Part shown: in pieces, positions 26,509-36,413 of the stretch
Layout of the letters: each line of letters begins with the position of its first letter
How positions within the stretch are numbered: position 1 is the first letter of the stretch
NCBI GenBank assembly: GCA_947441615.1
Contig: CANEUH010000003.1
Location: 114,307 to 178,306 of the forward strand
DNA length: 64,000 nt
Direction of reading: 5' to 3'
From: Bacteriovoracaceae bacterium
Lineage (GTDB): Bacteria; Bdellovibrionota; Bacteriovoracia; Bacteriovoracales; Bacteriovoracaceae
The notes under the pieces: model-generated
Told to the model about the DNA's origin: nothing
Seen by the model: only the letters and a program-made list of their open reading frames with translations
Database searches by the model: none
Position numbers and translations under genes: made by a program

Positions 26509-27573
26509 TTAGGCATTTCTATTGATGTTATTAAGGTCTTCAAAGGCCACTTTTAGGCGTTTTACAAATTGATCTTCACCCTTACGTAGCCACACACGCG
26601 GATCGTAATACTTCTTATTTGGGGCCTCTGGACCCTCAGGATTTCCAAGTTGCCCTTGAAGGTAAGCTTTTTTGTCTTCGTAAAAATTCTTCACCCCTTC
26701 CCAAAATGCCCACTGCATATCTGTATCGATATTCATTTTAATCACACCATAATCAATCGCTTCACGGATCTCAGATTGAAGAGAGCCTGAACCACCATGG
26801 AAAACAAATGAAACAGGCTTTGAAGATGTTCCAAATTTTTTCTGAACAAAGTCATTTGAATTTTTAAGAATCACCGGAGAGAGCTTAACGTTTCCCGGTT
26901 TATATACGCCGTGAACGTTACCAAAAGATGCGGCCACAGTGAAATTTGAACCCACTTCACGAAGATGAGAGTAAGCATAAGAAACATCTTCAGGCTGAGT
27001 GTAGAGTTTTGAGTTATCGACGTCCGTGTTATCCACTCCGTCTTCTTCCCCACCTGTAACACCTAGCTCAATTTCAATTCCCGTCTCAAAAGTATTCATG
27101 CGCTTAAAGTATTTGGCGGAAATTTCGATATTCTCCTCTAAAGATTCTTCAGAGAGATCTAACATGTGTGAAGAGAAAAGGGGTTTTTTATAAGACTTAT
27201 AGTGGGCCTCACCGGCAGAAACCATGTGATCAATCCAAGGGAGTAATTTTTTAGCTGCGTGATCTGTGTGTACCACTACCGGAACTCCGTAAGCTTCGGC
27301 CATCATATGAATATGGTGAGCTCCAGAAATTGCCCCTAAGGCAGCTCCTTTATCATTATCTAGTTTTAAACTTTTACCAGCGTAAAATTGACCCCCACCA
27401 TTTGAAAACTGAATGATCACTGGGGAATTAACTGCTTTTGCTGTCTCTAAAACTGCGTTCACGGAATCAGTTCCGATCACATTCACCGCAGGAAGAGCGA
27501 ACTTATTTTCTTTAGCGTATTGATAAAGGTCTGTCAGAGCAGAACCAAAAACTAAACCTGGTTTAAATTTCAT
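26509..27573 (-). CDS. fbaA: Class II fructose-bisphosphate aldolase
   Basis: This zinc-dependent aldolase splits fructose 1,6-bisphosphate in glycolysis and gluconeogenesis. Residues include NVIGTDSVNAVLETA, VVVHTDHAAKK (catalytic Asp and zinc His), the zinc Glu in GIEIELGVTGGEEDGVDN, FGNVHGVYKPGN (zinc His), FHGGSGS and IKMNIDTDMQWAFWEG. The length of 354 matches the E. coli FbaA type (359). The ATG has AGGA 7 bases upstream. It is followed by a strong terminator, so it is probably a single-gene unit. Malate made by the urate operon could enter gluconeogenesis through this enzyme, but no direct link is visible. Confidence 0.95.
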   Translation of the reverse strand: MKFKPGLVFGSALTDLYQYAKENKFALPAVNVIGTDSVNAVLETAKAVNSPVIIQFSNGGGQFYAGKSLKLDNDKGAALGAISGAHHIHMMAEAYGVPVVVHTDHAAKKLLPWIDHMVSAGEAHYKSYKKPLFSSHMLDLSEESLEENIEISAKYFKRMNTFETGIEIELGVTGGEEDGVDNTDVDNSKLYTQPEDVSYAYSHLREVGSNFTVAASFGNVHGVYKPGNVKLSPVILKNSNDFVQKKFGTSSKPVSFVFHGGSGSLQSEIREAIDYGVIKMNIDTDMQWAFWEGVKNFYEDKKAYLQGQLGNPEGPEAPNKKYYDPRVWLRKGEDQFVKRLKVAFEDLNNINRNA

Positions 27574-27638
27574 TTGGAATCCTTTGTTTAAGACGGAAAA
27601 ATTGTATTAGAATGAGTCTTAATTGAAAAGGATCGTGC

Positions 27639-28409
27639 ATGAGTGAAACTCAATTAAATCTTGTGAATTATTTTAATGGACTATTAACTCCCGCTTTATT
27701 TGATGATTACGCACCTAATGGGCTTCAAATTGAGGGTAAAACTCACTTAAAACGCGTGGCCTTTGCTGTCTCAGCGACCCAAGACTCTCTTAAGAAGGCG
27801 CTCTCATGGGGTGCCGACGGGATTGTTGTGCATCATGGAATTCTCTGGAAGCATCAAGGGGCGAGAACGATCACCGGTGGATGGGGCGAGAGAGTCAAAC
27901 TTTGCATCAAAAATGATTTAAATCTCTTTTCATACCATCTTCCATTGGATGGCCACCTGGAAGTGGGAAATGGAGCTGCACTTGGGAAGGCCTTGGGTTT
28001 AGTTAACCTTGCTCCTTTTGGACTTTATAAAAAAGCTTACCTTGGAGCGAAGGGAGAACTCCCTTCTTCGATCAGTGCTAAAGACTTGAAGTCAAAACTA
28101 AAAGCTCTTCTTCATCATGAAGTTATACTTGCCTCACCAAACGAAGATCAATTGATAAAGTCCATTGGTATCATTACTGGCGGAGCGAATAACGATTGGA
28201 TCAAGGCCCAAGAAGAAGGCTTAGATGCTTATCTGACTGGAGAGATCTCTGAATATAATTGGCATGATTCGATTGAGGCAGGGATTCACTACTTCGCTGG
28301 CGGCCACCACGCAACTGAGAGATTTGGAATTAAGGCCTTGATGGAGAAGACGAAAAAAGACTTCCCCAATCTAGAGGTTCTCTTTATTGATTCGGAGAAT
28401 CCGGCGTAA
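27639..28409 (+). CDS. Nif3-like dinuclear metal centre protein (YbgI family)
   Basis: The 256 residues carry the Nif3/YbgI signatures: DDYAPNGLQIEG, GADGIVVHHGILW (two His metal ligands), SYHLPLDGHLEVGNGAALGKALGL and GGHHATERFGIKAL at the C-terminus. Members bind two metal ions and form toroidal hexamers; their biochemical role is still debated (they are sometimes listed as GTP cyclohydrolase I type 2). It lacks the insert domain of longer members. It is divergent from the aldolase gene with a 65-bp gap and ends with a 26-bp overlap into the convergent mltA. Confidence 0.88.
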   Translation: MSETQLNLVNYFNGLLTPALFDDYAPNGLQIEGKTHLKRVAFAVSATQDSLKKALSWGADGIVVHHGILWKHQGARTITGGWGERVKLCIKNDLNLFSYHLPLDGHLEVGNGAALGKALGLVNLAPFGLYKKAYLGAKGELPSSISAKDLKSKLKALLHHEVILASPNEDQLIKSIGIITGGANNDWIKAQEEGLDAYLTGEISEYNWHDSIEAGIHYFAGGHHATERFGIKALMEKTKKDFPNLEVLFIDSENPA

Positions 28410-29559
28410 CTTTTTTTACTAAAAAGTACTGCTCTCCCATATCGTTCATATTATAGGCCGTAAGTTCTGCCAATGGCCCGTAACCAGAGTAAAGGTCACA
28501 TCGGGCATTGCCACGGATCGCTCCTCCAGTGTCTTGAGCGATAAAAAATCGAGAAAAAGGAATTTTCACCACTTTACCATTCTCATCTACATGAGAGGCA
28601 CGAGTTGATTTTACAAAATTAATAAGTCCCATCGTTTTATAAATACGAGAATCAATGGCAAGGGAGCGCCCTTCAGTCAGTGGAATATTATCAAGACCAA
28701 CTGGCTCTTCATCTGACTCTTTAAAATAAATATACGATGGACAAGTACCGAAAATCTCTTCCTCTTTATCAGGATTTTCGACTAAGAATTTTCTTTGTGC
28801 TGGGATCCCTGCATTTCCCTTCAGATATCCCTTTTCAATCATATATTTATAGATCATCTGAAATGAGCGGTTATTTTTCCCACTGTAAGAGAGATACTTT
28901 AACTCTTTAGTCCCATCAGGGTTATTCACCGTGATTCTTCCCCCACCCTGAACATGTAAAAGATAAAGATCAAAAAACGATTCCTCTACCCAAAAAATCT
29001 CAAGGTCTTTACCTGCGAGGGCCCCTTTGTAGTCGATATCGACTCGCGTGTAGTTATCATGAGGAGCAGTTGGTTTTTTATAAATCGGACGAGTAAACCT
29101 CTCCGTTGGAGTTCTTGATCCATTAAAGTCAGGTGAATAATAAGAAGTAAATTTTGTCGTCTTTTTAGAATTGTACCCAGGCTCCTGAGCTCCAGGAACA
29201 GGAACGTAAATTAAAAACTTTTCGTTAATCTCAGCGTTAAAGTGATCTAAACAAACTTGTTCTGGATTTGCTTTTAAACAATCAGTTGCTGTTTCTGAGA
29301 GCTCTTTTAAAAGCATGAGAGATTCTAAAAGAATGCTCTTTGAATAAACTTTGTCTCCAAATTTTATGTTTCCTCTAATCCCAATAAGCTTATAAGATTC
29401 AATCTGGCGATTGATCGCTTTTGAGAGATTCTCAAACTTCATATCATCAGCAAAAACGAGACTTTGATTAAAAAGGGCGGTTGGTGTGACTTCAACTTGG
29501 GCATGAGATAGTTGAACACCAAAAAAGAAACTCACAACTAATAGAGAAAACAATTTCAT
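28384..29559 (-). CDS. mltA: Membrane-bound lytic murein transglycosylase A
   Basis: MltA cleaves the glycan strands of peptidoglycan to 1,6-anhydro ends. After the signal peptide (MKLFSLLVVSFFFGVQLSHA) the protein has the MltA signature KFTSYYSPDFNGSRTPTERF, FFDLYLLHVQGGGRI and the 3D domain AQDTGGAIRGNARCDLYSGYG, whose Asp residues are catalytic in the family. No lipobox Cys is visible, so it may be periplasmic and soluble. I prefer the ATG at 29559 because the signal peptide begins there; an ATG at 29574 is also in frame. In a predatory bacterium it may also work on prey walls, which is inference. Confidence 0.9.
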   Translation of the reverse strand: MKLFSLLVVSFFFGVQLSHAQVEVTPTALFNQSLVFADDMKFENLSKAINRQIESYKLIGIRGNIKFGDKVYSKSILLESLMLLKELSETATDCLKANPEQVCLDHFNAEINEKFLIYVPVPGAQEPGYNSKKTTKFTSYYSPDFNGSRTPTERFTRPIYKKPTAPHDNYTRVDIDYKGALAGKDLEIFWVEESFFDLYLLHVQGGGRITVNNPDGTKELKYLSYSGKNNRSFQMIYKYMIEKGYLKGNAGIPAQRKFLVENPDKEEEIFGTCPSYIYFKESDEEPVGLDNIPLTEGRSLAIDSRIYKTMGLINFVKSTRASHVDENGKVVKIPFSRFFIAQDTGGAIRGNARCDLYSGYGPLAELTAYNMNDMGEQYFLVKKVTPDSPNQ

Positions 29560-29633
29560 TATAAACCTACCCATAATTCGAATGAGACCAATAGGTTAGG
29601 TTTTCGTGACTAAAACTGTCAAATTTTAATCTC

Positions 29634-30146
29634 CTAAATTGTCTTTCCCATAAAAAGAATGCCTGAACCCTGAAAATCCTTCACACTTTGGAAGATGAAC
29701 CCAAGTTTTTGGTAGAAAAATCGATTTTGGGAGTCTGGGCCCGTCATGATATGTAAGCCTTCAATATTATGAGACTTCAAGACACTTTCGACTTGGGCGA
29801 TGAGTTTTCTTCCAAACCCATGGCCTTGGGCCGATGCATGAAAATTTATATGGAGGTGGGCCGGATAGATTTTAATCTCATGAGAAAAAAGCTCAAGATG
29901 GGGCTGAATACGAACTAAATCATTCACTAGAGTTTCACTGGCGGAAACAACATAGCCAAGAACATTTTTATCCACCACCACAAAGGCAAGCTGTGGGTAA
30001 TACTCTAAATAGTATCCAAGGTATTTATAAAAAAAAGCCTCTTTTGAAGAAGGATCCTTGAACTCTTTAATGGCCGAAGTTTGAAAGAATATCTCCCTCA
30101 CCTCAGGTAGCATTTCTTTGGAGTAGGATTTTATAAACGCTGACAT
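29634..30146 (-). CDS. GNAT family N-acetyltransferase
   Basis: About 170 residues with the GNAT fold: FVVVDKNVLGYVVSA (beta4 region), the acetyl-CoA motif A in QGHGFGRKLIAQVESVLK, and the C-terminal MTGPDSQNRFFYQKLGFIFQ. The acceptor substrate is unknown. I start at the ATG at 30146 with GGAA upstream; a TTG at 30155 is also in frame. It overlaps the end of the CCA-adding enzyme family gene upstream, so the two are co-transcribed. Confidence 0.82.
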   Translation of the reverse strand: MSAFIKSYSKEMLPEVREIFFQTSAIKEFKDPSSKEAFFYKYLGYYLEYYPQLAFVVVDKNVLGYVVSASETLVNDLVRIQPHLELFSHEIKIYPAHLHINFHASAQGHGFGRKLIAQVESVLKSHNIEGLHIMTGPDSQNRFFYQKLGFIFQSVKDFQGSGILFMGKTI

Positions 30147-31312
30147 AAATTCCAAAGTTGGTACTTAGCTCTGTAAGGGGGATCGATGTGTTTCACGTCT
30201 TTTAGGGGTTCGAATTTAAATAAATGAATCCAAGAAGGAATAAAATCTTCAATCATCTTCAGGAGCGGCAGATCAGGATTTTTCTGGAGAAGATGTTTTG
30301 TCGTATAGTACCAATCAAAGAGTTTTTCGAAATTCTCTGTGTCTCTCAATTCTTCAAATTCTCCATGGTAGCTTTCAGGAAGGATGGATTCAAAAAGTCT
30401 TGAAGCTTTTGCCCATCTTGCAAGTTTCTTTGCGTGATCAGGACTAAGTGAAAAGTAGTGTGCCCAGTTCACTGAGGAGATATCCACCCACTCTAAGGCA
30501 ATGATCCAGACTTCATGTTTTTTAGGGTCAGTCATGACTTTTTTAAGATCTATCAATTTGTCCGTGAAATTTTTCCCGAGAGGTATTTTAAGCGCTTCAT
30601 TTTTCTCTTGAACTAAAAAAGACATAAAGTTTATGGGATCACTTGCCTTTTGCATCTCGCTCCAAAGATACGAGGGAGTGATGCCCTCGAGGTTCATGTG
30701 GTCGAGAATCTTTTTTAATTCTGGAGAAAAAGAAAATTTAAATCTATTCGCAAAACGGTGCGCCCTTAAAAAGCGAACTGGATCTTGTTTAAAATCAGGA
30801 CCAGCGTAGTGGAGAATCTTCTCTCTAAGGTGCAACAGTCCTGAAAAAGGGTCTAAGAATTCAACATTTTTTTTCGAAACGAACTTAAGTCCCATAGTAT
30901 TGATCGTGAAGTCTCGTCTTCTAGCAGAATCTTCAAATGGAAGGGAGAAACGAAATTCAGCATCAAAGTTTGAATGATGGTTTGTCCCATCTTTATAATG
31001 CTCTATCCTTGGGGGAGAAAATTCAAACTGATGAGAATGGATTTGAAGACGAATAACTTCATACGGAAGAAAGCTGACTTTTCCAAAGGGAGAAAGAGAT
31101 CGACCTAAATCTTTCCATGCTCCTTTTTCAAACGCCAGTGAGTCATGAGTCAGTTCAATATCCCAATCAAATCCAAGCTTACCCGTTAAGAGAAAATCCC
31201 TTACAATTCCACCAACTAAAATGGGCCTGTACCCGCCTTTAAGGAGTTCATCCAAGATTGGCAAAAATTCTTTGGGTAATTCAGCTTCAAATTTTTTAAA
31301 ATCAAAATTCAT
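30131..31312 (-). CDS. tRNA nucleotidyltransferase / poly(A) polymerase family protein
   Basis: This is a class II nucleotidyltransferase that adds nucleotides to RNA 3' ends, most often CCA to tRNA. The N-terminal part has VGGIVRDFLLTGKLGFDWDIEL (the catalytic GG-Rx-Dx-D pattern), then RRRDFTINTMGLKF and DPVRFLRAHRFANRFKF, the nucleotide-specificity region. The C-terminal ~170 residues are diverged and carry no HD domain I can see. The length of 393 fits short bacterial CCA-adding enzymes. Whether it is a full CCA enzyme, an A-adding or CC-adding form cannot be told here. Confidence 0.85.
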   Translation of the reverse strand: MNFDFKKFEAELPKEFLPILDELLKGGYRPILVGGIVRDFLLTGKLGFDWDIELTHDSLAFEKGAWKDLGRSLSPFGKVSFLPYEVIRLQIHSHQFEFSPPRIEHYKDGTNHHSNFDAEFRFSLPFEDSARRRDFTINTMGLKFVSKKNVEFLDPFSGLLHLREKILHYAGPDFKQDPVRFLRAHRFANRFKFSFSPELKKILDHMNLEGITPSYLWSEMQKASDPINFMSFLVQEKNEALKIPLGKNFTDKLIDLKKVMTDPKKHEVWIIALEWVDISSVNWAHYFSLSPDHAKKLARWAKASRLFESILPESYHGEFEELRDTENFEKLFDWYYTTKHLLQKNPDLPLLKMIEDFIPSWIHLFKFEPLKDVKHIDPPYRAKYQLWNLCQRL

Positions 31313-31383
31313 CTTGTATATTATTCAAAACTATAAAATCTTTGGATATGATTTTTATCTTCTCAACTAAATAAGGATCTCTT

Positions 31384-33261
31384 GTGCGAGGCATTGCTAC
31401 CATACTCCTACTGTTCACCTACAACTCTCTTGCAGCGAGTTTACCCACCAAAATGCACAGACTAAGCTTTGATGAGAAAACATTGAGAAGTGATCTCGCG
31501 ATGCTGTTCACTGCTGCCAATTTAAATCCGACCAACTTCCAATTTACATTCAAAAAAGATCTAGAAAACAAGGTAAGTTTAAATTGTCAAAAGGATCAAT
31601 TTCATTTTCTGATTAGATCTATTGATGGGGAAATGACAAGTACCACCTACAAAGCGATAAGAGAGATTGGATTTCTTTTCCCTCATCCACGAAAACAAAT
31701 TTCTCCTACTCTTTTAGACATAAAAAAGAATTGCAAAAAACAATGGGAATGGCGTCCTGCTTTAACCTACCGAGGATTTCATCTTCACACTCTTCATCCA
31801 AATGAGTGGGTAGAGGGATTCTTAAACGGGAATCAGGAAATAGCAGATTCCTATATTCGATGGCTTGCCAGAAATCAGCAAAATATTGTCGATCTCTCCC
31901 TCCTTCATCTGCCAATTTCAAAACTTAAAGATGTTTTAAAGAGTCCATTTATTTTGGCGCAAAAATTTCAAATCCACACAGGAGTGTCTCTTGGAATTGC
32001 TCTTCACCAACAAAATAGTTTTAAACTGATCAATTTTTTTGAAACTTTTCTCGAAAATCGATCAAAGACAAAGATTAAAAAAGGACTTGAGGAACTACTG
32101 GAATCATTACCGCTTTCCTACCTCGTTTTAGAAGCTGGAACCTCAGAATTTACTCCAACCAATTTTAAAAGATCAATTGATTGGCTAAATCTAGCTGCAG
32201 AGATCACGAATAAAAAGAAAGTCGCTCTATTCACGAAGGTTCATGTTTCATCTAATCAAAAATCTGAGGAATGGGGGAACTTTAACTTTTTACCACAGCA
32301 CTCCCATCCCACTGTGGGAATTTTACCACACACTGTCATGTTTTACGGTTTAGTGGATGAAAAAGCTCCTATGTATGGAAACAAACATTTTCATGGCATA
32401 AGAGATTTTATGATTCAGGAGAAGACTCGAAGACCGACTTGGTATTATCCAGAAACAAGTTATTGGGTCGGGATGGATGTCGATATCCCACTGTATTTAA
32501 CAGATTATTTTACAACAAGAGCTCAGGATACAAAGTATCTTTTTGATCATGGAGTTGAAGGACAACTGAATTTTACCTCCGGCCATGTTTTGGGTTATTG
32601 GTCTTTTGATTGGAATCTCGCCCTTATTAATGATCTGGATTATCAATTTGATCCCATGATTGGTTTAAAACTCCTCAAAGAAGACATTCCAACGTGGAAG
32701 AAAATTTTGGACTACCAAAAAATTTGGTACAAAGACAAAGGACTAATTGCCCAATTGTCATCTGCTAATCTTCAAGACGAGCTCTCGAAGACTCATCGAA
32801 TCCATGATCGTTTTACGATGAGAGAATTAAGTCAAAATGAGCTCCAGCTGAAAACAGAAATAAAGTTATTAAAAGAGGGCCTCCTTGCTTTTCCTTCTTT
32901 CGACAATGTTAAAGATGAGGAGCTAAGAAGTCTTATTCAAATTAACTATTTTAGACATCAGCATGCTCTCTATATTCGTGAAGCTCTCCTCTCAACAGAT
33001 AGAAAGAAAGAACTTCTGAATAAGGCAAAGATGATTCGATTAAAGGCAAAAAAAAGCATTCAACAGATGCAATTATTTTCAACTAACTATCCCGAACTGA
33101 AGTTATTTCAAAAATGGACTAACCCTACAGCCTATCAGTTTGGATATGCCTATCCAGCTGCGGACCTATATTTTTGGGAAAGAGAGGAAAATCAAATAAG
33201 AGATGACTCTTATTTCCCCTTTAAGAATAATATCTACGATATTATTGATATTGTTTTCTAA
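31384..33261 (+). CDS. Large secreted protein of unknown function, possibly a (beta/alpha) barrel
   Basis: I do not recognise the family. The start is GTG at 31384 with AAGGA about 8 bases upstream, followed by a signal peptide (IATILLLFTYNSLAA). From residue ~120 the sequence alternates hydrophobic strands and helices: YRGFHLHTLHPNEWVEGF, VDLSLLHLP, LGIALHQ, YLVLEAGTSEF, VALFTKVHV, PHTVMFYGL, then WYYPETSYWVGMDVDIPLYL and FTSGHVLGYWSFDWN. Strand ends with acidic and aromatic residues are what one sees in glycoside hydrolase barrels, so a carbohydrate-active enzyme is a guess. The C-terminal ~170 residues are helical. The gene ends with a 4-bp overlap into the convergent LysR gene. Confidence 0.6.
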   Translation: MRGIATILLLFTYNSLAASLPTKMHRLSFDEKTLRSDLAMLFTAANLNPTNFQFTFKKDLENKVSLNCQKDQFHFLIRSIDGEMTSTTYKAIREIGFLFPHPRKQISPTLLDIKKNCKKQWEWRPALTYRGFHLHTLHPNEWVEGFLNGNQEIADSYIRWLARNQQNIVDLSLLHLPISKLKDVLKSPFILAQKFQIHTGVSLGIALHQQNSFKLINFFETFLENRSKTKIKKGLEELLESLPLSYLVLEAGTSEFTPTNFKRSIDWLNLAAEITNKKKVALFTKVHVSSNQKSEEWGNFNFLPQHSHPTVGILPHTVMFYGLVDEKAPMYGNKHFHGIRDFMIQEKTRRPTWYYPETSYWVGMDVDIPLYLTDYFTTRAQDTKYLFDHGVEGQLNFTSGHVLGYWSFDWNLALINDLDYQFDPMIGLKLLKEDIPTWKKILDYQKIWYKDKGLIAQLSSANLQDELSKTHRIHDRFTMRELSQNELQLKTEIKLLKEGLLAFPSFDNVKDEELRSLIQINYFRHQHALYIREALLSTDRKKELLNKAKMIRLKAKKSIQQMQLFSTNYPELKLFQKWTNPTAYQFGYAYPAADLYFWEREENQIRDDSYFPFKNNIYDIIDIVF

Positions 33262-34148
33262 AGATCTTTCGCGACTTCTTGAAGATATTTATAAAGTTCC
33301 TTGATCTTATAACTTTGCGCTTCGTCAGCATGATAAGCGAAGGAAACCTTATTACTGTAAACCTCAAAGTCCTTACCAACTGTATTCACTTTTGCTTTAA
33401 GATGAGATCTTTTTAAGACATGGGTCGGAACCACAGCAATCCCCAGGCCTTCATTTACTGCCTGAAGCATCTGCCCGAAGGAATTGACCACTAATCTTGG
33501 TTTAATATTTCTTGGAACAACACCAAATTTCTCTCGGCACCAGCGATAAAAATTAGGGTCATTGGTCTCATAAAAAATAATCGGTAGATTAAGGAGGTCC
33601 TTTAATTCAGTGTTTTTCGTAATTTTAAATTTATCAGAAAACACAAGGGTCGTGTATTCGTCATGAAGCGTTTTCTTTTCGGCAAATGCTGGGACAAGAT
33701 AATCAGGCATAATGAGGCAATCAATCTCATGCTGCTCAAATTTTTTCACGATATTTTCTGGAAAATCCATCGAGAGTTTTACTTCTAGTTCCGGATAACT
33801 TGAAAGAAAGCCAAGCATCCTACTTGAAAGCCAGGTTTTACCCAGACCATAAAGAGAACCGACGTGAAGCTTTCCTTTGATTTCATGATTTTCAAGATGA
33901 ATTTGCTCAATAGTTTCTTCGATACGTCTAAAATATTGTTTGGCCACCTTTGCTAGCCTTAATCCCTGATCAGTAAGTCGAACGGACTTTCCTTGACGAG
34001 TGATGATAGGAAAACCAACTTTTGCTTCTAAATTTTTTAACGCCTGAGAAACAGCAGACTGAGTGACATTAAGTTCCTCGGCCGCTTTAGAGATATTTTC
34101 GTTGTGAGATAGTGCAATAAGCACTTGGAGCATGGATGTTTCAATCAT
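33258..34148 (-). CDS. LysR family transcriptional regulator
   Basis: 296 residues. The N-terminal winged helix-turn-helix MLQVLIALSHNENISKAAEELNVTQSAVSQALKNLEAKVG is classical LysR; the rest is a periplasmic-binding-protein-like sensor domain (GKLHVGSLYGLGKTWL, AVNEGLGIAVVPTHVL). The effector is unknown. A near-perfect palindrome (34151-34179) ends 2 bp before the ATG and could be its own operator. The neighbouring upstream gene, fusA, ends at an intrinsic terminator, so this gene needs its own promoter or read-through. Confidence 0.9.
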   Translation of the reverse strand: MIETSMLQVLIALSHNENISKAAEELNVTQSAVSQALKNLEAKVGFPIITRQGKSVRLTDQGLRLAKVAKQYFRRIEETIEQIHLENHEIKGKLHVGSLYGLGKTWLSSRMLGFLSSYPELEVKLSMDFPENIVKKFEQHEIDCLIMPDYLVPAFAEKKTLHDEYTTLVFSDKFKITKNTELKDLLNLPIIFYETNDPNFYRWCREKFGVVPRNIKPRLVVNSFGQMLQAVNEGLGIAVVPTHVLKRSHLKAKVNTVGKDFEVYSNKVSFAYHADEAQSYKIKELYKYLQEVAKDL

Positions 34149-34150
34149 AA

Positions 34151-34179
34151 GTTCAGCTAATACAGAGTATTAGCTAAAC
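34151..34179. promoter_or_regulatory. 29-bp palindrome directly before the LysR gene
   Basis: AGCTAATAC (34155-34163) and GTATTAGCT (34167-34175) are perfect inverted copies around a 3-bp spacer; GTT and AAC extend the symmetry outwards past one mismatch. It lies between the fusA terminator and the LysR start codon, where it would mask any ribosome binding site if folded in RNA, or bind a dimeric regulator as DNA. Confidence 0.55.
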
Positions 34180-34185
34180 TGTAAA

Positions 34186-34216
34186 CAAAAAAAAGGCCCG
34201 GGATATACCCAGGCCT
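34186..34216 (-). terminator. Intrinsic terminator of fusA
   Basis: AGGCCCGGG (34194-34202) and CCCAGGCCT (34208-34216) pair around a 5-base loop, with one non-canonical pair. On the minus strand the hairpin is followed by at least eight T residues (34187-34194). This is a strong Rho-independent terminator 26 bp past the fusA stop. Confidence 0.88.
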
Positions 34217-34241
34217 AGATTGTCTAATTTTTTTTAAAAAA

Positions 34242-36413
34242 TTATTCAGCTCTTTCTGCAAGCTTCTCTTTACGAGCAACAATAACTTTCTCTTGAACGT
34301 GAGAAGGACATGGCTCGTACTTAGCAAACTCCATCGAGTAACCAGCTTTACCAGCTGTACCCGAACGAAGAACTGTCGCATATCCGAACATTTCTGAAAG
34401 AGGAACGTGAGCGTTAATAACAGCGTCACCTGTTTCAGTTGTTTCAGAACCAAGAATCACACCACGGCGAGAAGATAAGTCACCGATAACGAAACCTTGG
34501 TAATCTTGCGGAGTTTCAACTTCAACCTTCATGATTGGCTCAAGAAGGATTGGGTTAGCGTTCTTAATAGCATCTCTCATTGCCATACGAGCAGCGATAC
34601 GGAATGCCATATCTGATGAATCCACATCGTGATATTGACCGTCTTGAAGGAAAGCTTCAACGTCAATCACTGGGAAAGCAGCTAGAGGACCCTTATTCAT
34701 AACGTCACCGAAACCACGATCACAAGAAGGAATGAATTCGTTTGGAATCACACCACCCTTAATTTCGTTAACGAAACGATAAACTTGGTCATCACGCTCT
34801 TTTCTATCTTGAGCAAGAGGTCTGATCTTACCAGCAACTTTTGCAAATTGACCCGATCCACCAGTTTGCTTCTTGTGAGTGTATTCAAGCTTAGCTTCGC
34901 CGCGGATTGTTTCACGGTAGTTAACTTGTGGAGCTCCGACTTCAACTTCTGCTTTATATTCACGCTTAAGACGCTCAACATAGATTTCAAGGTGAAGCTC
35001 ACCCATACCAGCAATACGTGTCTCACCAGATTCTTCATCTGTGAAAAGGTGGAATGTAGGATCTTCTTTAATGAAGCGCTGAAGTCCTTTAGACATACGA
35101 GCTTGCATTTCTTTATCTTTTGCTTTGATTGAAAGCTCAATCACTGGAATAGGTACGTGCATACCTTCACAAGAAAGATGCTCTACGTTTCCGTCTTCAG
35201 ATACAAAAGTATCCCCTGAAGCACAGTCAACACCGATCATGGAGATGATATCCCCTGCTGATGCTGAATCGATATTTTCTCTGTCGTTAGCGTGCATGCG
35301 CACGATACGACCGATACGAACTCTTTTCTTAGTACGAGTATTAACAAGAGTTTCACCCTTGTTAAGTGTACCTTGATAAATTCTTGTATAAGTTAACTGA
35401 CCGAATTGTTCATCAGTGATTTTGAACGCCATACAAACAAGTGGCTTATCAAATTCTGGAACGAGATCAACTTTTTGACCAGTTGTTGAATCGATTGCCT
35501 TTGGCTTCTCACAAGTCACTGGAGAAGGGAGGTATCTTGCAACTGCATTTAGAAGAAGTTGAACACCTTTATTTTTGAAAGCTGAACCCATGAAAACCGG
35601 AGTGAATTGAAGTGAGTTAACACCTTTTCTTACGGCAGAGTGGATTTGCTCTTCAGAAATGTCTTTTCCATCAAGAATGGCTTCCATCATTTCATCATCA
35701 AATGCTGAAACAGTATCAAGCATTTCTTCACGAGCTTTTGTTGCTTGATCCACTAATTCTCCAGGAATAGCTTCTTCACGAACGTTCTCACCGTTATCAC
35801 CATCGAAGTAAAAAGCCTTCATCGTGATAAGATCAATACAGCCTTTGAAGTTTTCTTCAGCGCCAATAGGAATTTGCATAAGAACAGCATTGTGCCCTAG
35901 CTTCTCTTTAAGGGCCTTAACACCGTTGTAAGGATTCGCACCCATACGGTCCATCTTATTTAAGAAGGCCATACGTGGAACGCGGTAACGCTTCATCTGA
36001 CGGTCAACAGTGATTGACTGAGATTGAACACCAGCAACTGAACAAAGAACAAGAATCGCCCCATCAAGAACACGAAGAGAACGCTCAACTTCAACTGTGA
36101 AGTCCACGTGTCCCGGAGTATCAATAAGGTTGATCTTGATTGATTTCTCATCGCCTTCAGCGAATTTGATACCTTTTTTATCAATACCGGCCCATTCAAC
36201 AGTTGTAGCTGCTGAAGTGATCGTAATACCTTTTTCTTTTTCTAGCTCCATGTGATCCATGGTCGCTCCGGCGCCGCCGCCTTTAACGTCTTCAATCTTG
36301 TGGATTTTAGAACAATAAAAAAGAATACGTTCTGATAGTGTTGTCTTACCAGAGTCAATGTGGGCAGAAATCCCAATGTTTCTGGTCTTGGACAGGTTCT
36401 TGTCAATACTCAT
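34242..36413 (-). CDS. fusA: Elongation factor G (spdEFG1 / mitochondrial EFG1-like type)
   Basis: EF-G is the GTPase that moves tRNA and mRNA through the ribosome. The P-loop is [17 protein letters not shown] (Ser where classical EF-G has Ala), followed by [37 protein letters not shown] and [10 protein letters not shown]. The region [20 protein letters not shown] and the [13 protein letters not shown] stretch resemble mitochondrial EFG1 and the spdEFG1 proteins of spirochaetes, planctomycetes and delta-type proteobacteria. At 723 residues it is slightly long for EF-G. It stands alone, not in a str operon, and ends at a strong terminator. A second EF-G elsewhere in the genome, for ribosome recycling, is expected from that family's biology. 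Confidence 0.92.
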   Translation of the reverse strand: MSIDKNLSKTRNIGISAHIDSGKTTLSERILFYCSKIHKIEDVKGGGAGATMDHMELEKEKGITITSAATTVEWAGIDKKGIKFAEGDEKSIKINLIDTPGHVDFTVEVERSLRVLDGAILVLCSVAGVQSQSITVDRQMKRYRVPRMAFLNKMDRMGANPYNGVKALKEKLGHNAVLMQIPIGAEENFKGCIDLITMKAFYFDGDNGENVREEAIPGELVDQATKAREEMLDTVSAFDDEMMEAILDGKDISEEQIHSAVRKGVNSLQFTPVFMGSAFKNKGVQLLLNAVARYLPSPVTCEKPKAIDSTTGQKVDLVPEFDKPLVCMAFKITDEQFGQLTYTRIYQGTLNKGETLVNTRTKKRVRIGRIVRMHANDRENIDSASAGDIISMIGVDCASGDTFVSEDGNVEHLSCEGMHVPIPVIELSIKAKDKEMQARMSKGLQRFIKEDPTFHLFTDEESGETRIAGMGELHLEIYVERLKREYKAEVEVGAPQVNYRETIRGEAKLEYTHKKQTGGSGQFAKVAGKIRPLAQDRKERDDQVYRFVNEIKGGVIPNEFIPSCDRGFGDVMNKGPLAAFPVIDVEAFLQDGQYHDVDSSDMAFRIAARMAMRDAIKNANPILLEPIMKVEVETPQDYQGFVIGDLSSRRGVILGSETTETGDAVINAHVPLSEMFGYATVLRSGTAGKAGYSMEFAKYEPCPSHVQEKVIVARKEKLAERAE

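Noticed and set aside
34785..35132. Open frame of 115 codons opposite fusA
   Set aside because: It is a mirror of the highly biased fusA coding frame, has no family pattern and would lie wholly inside an essential gene.
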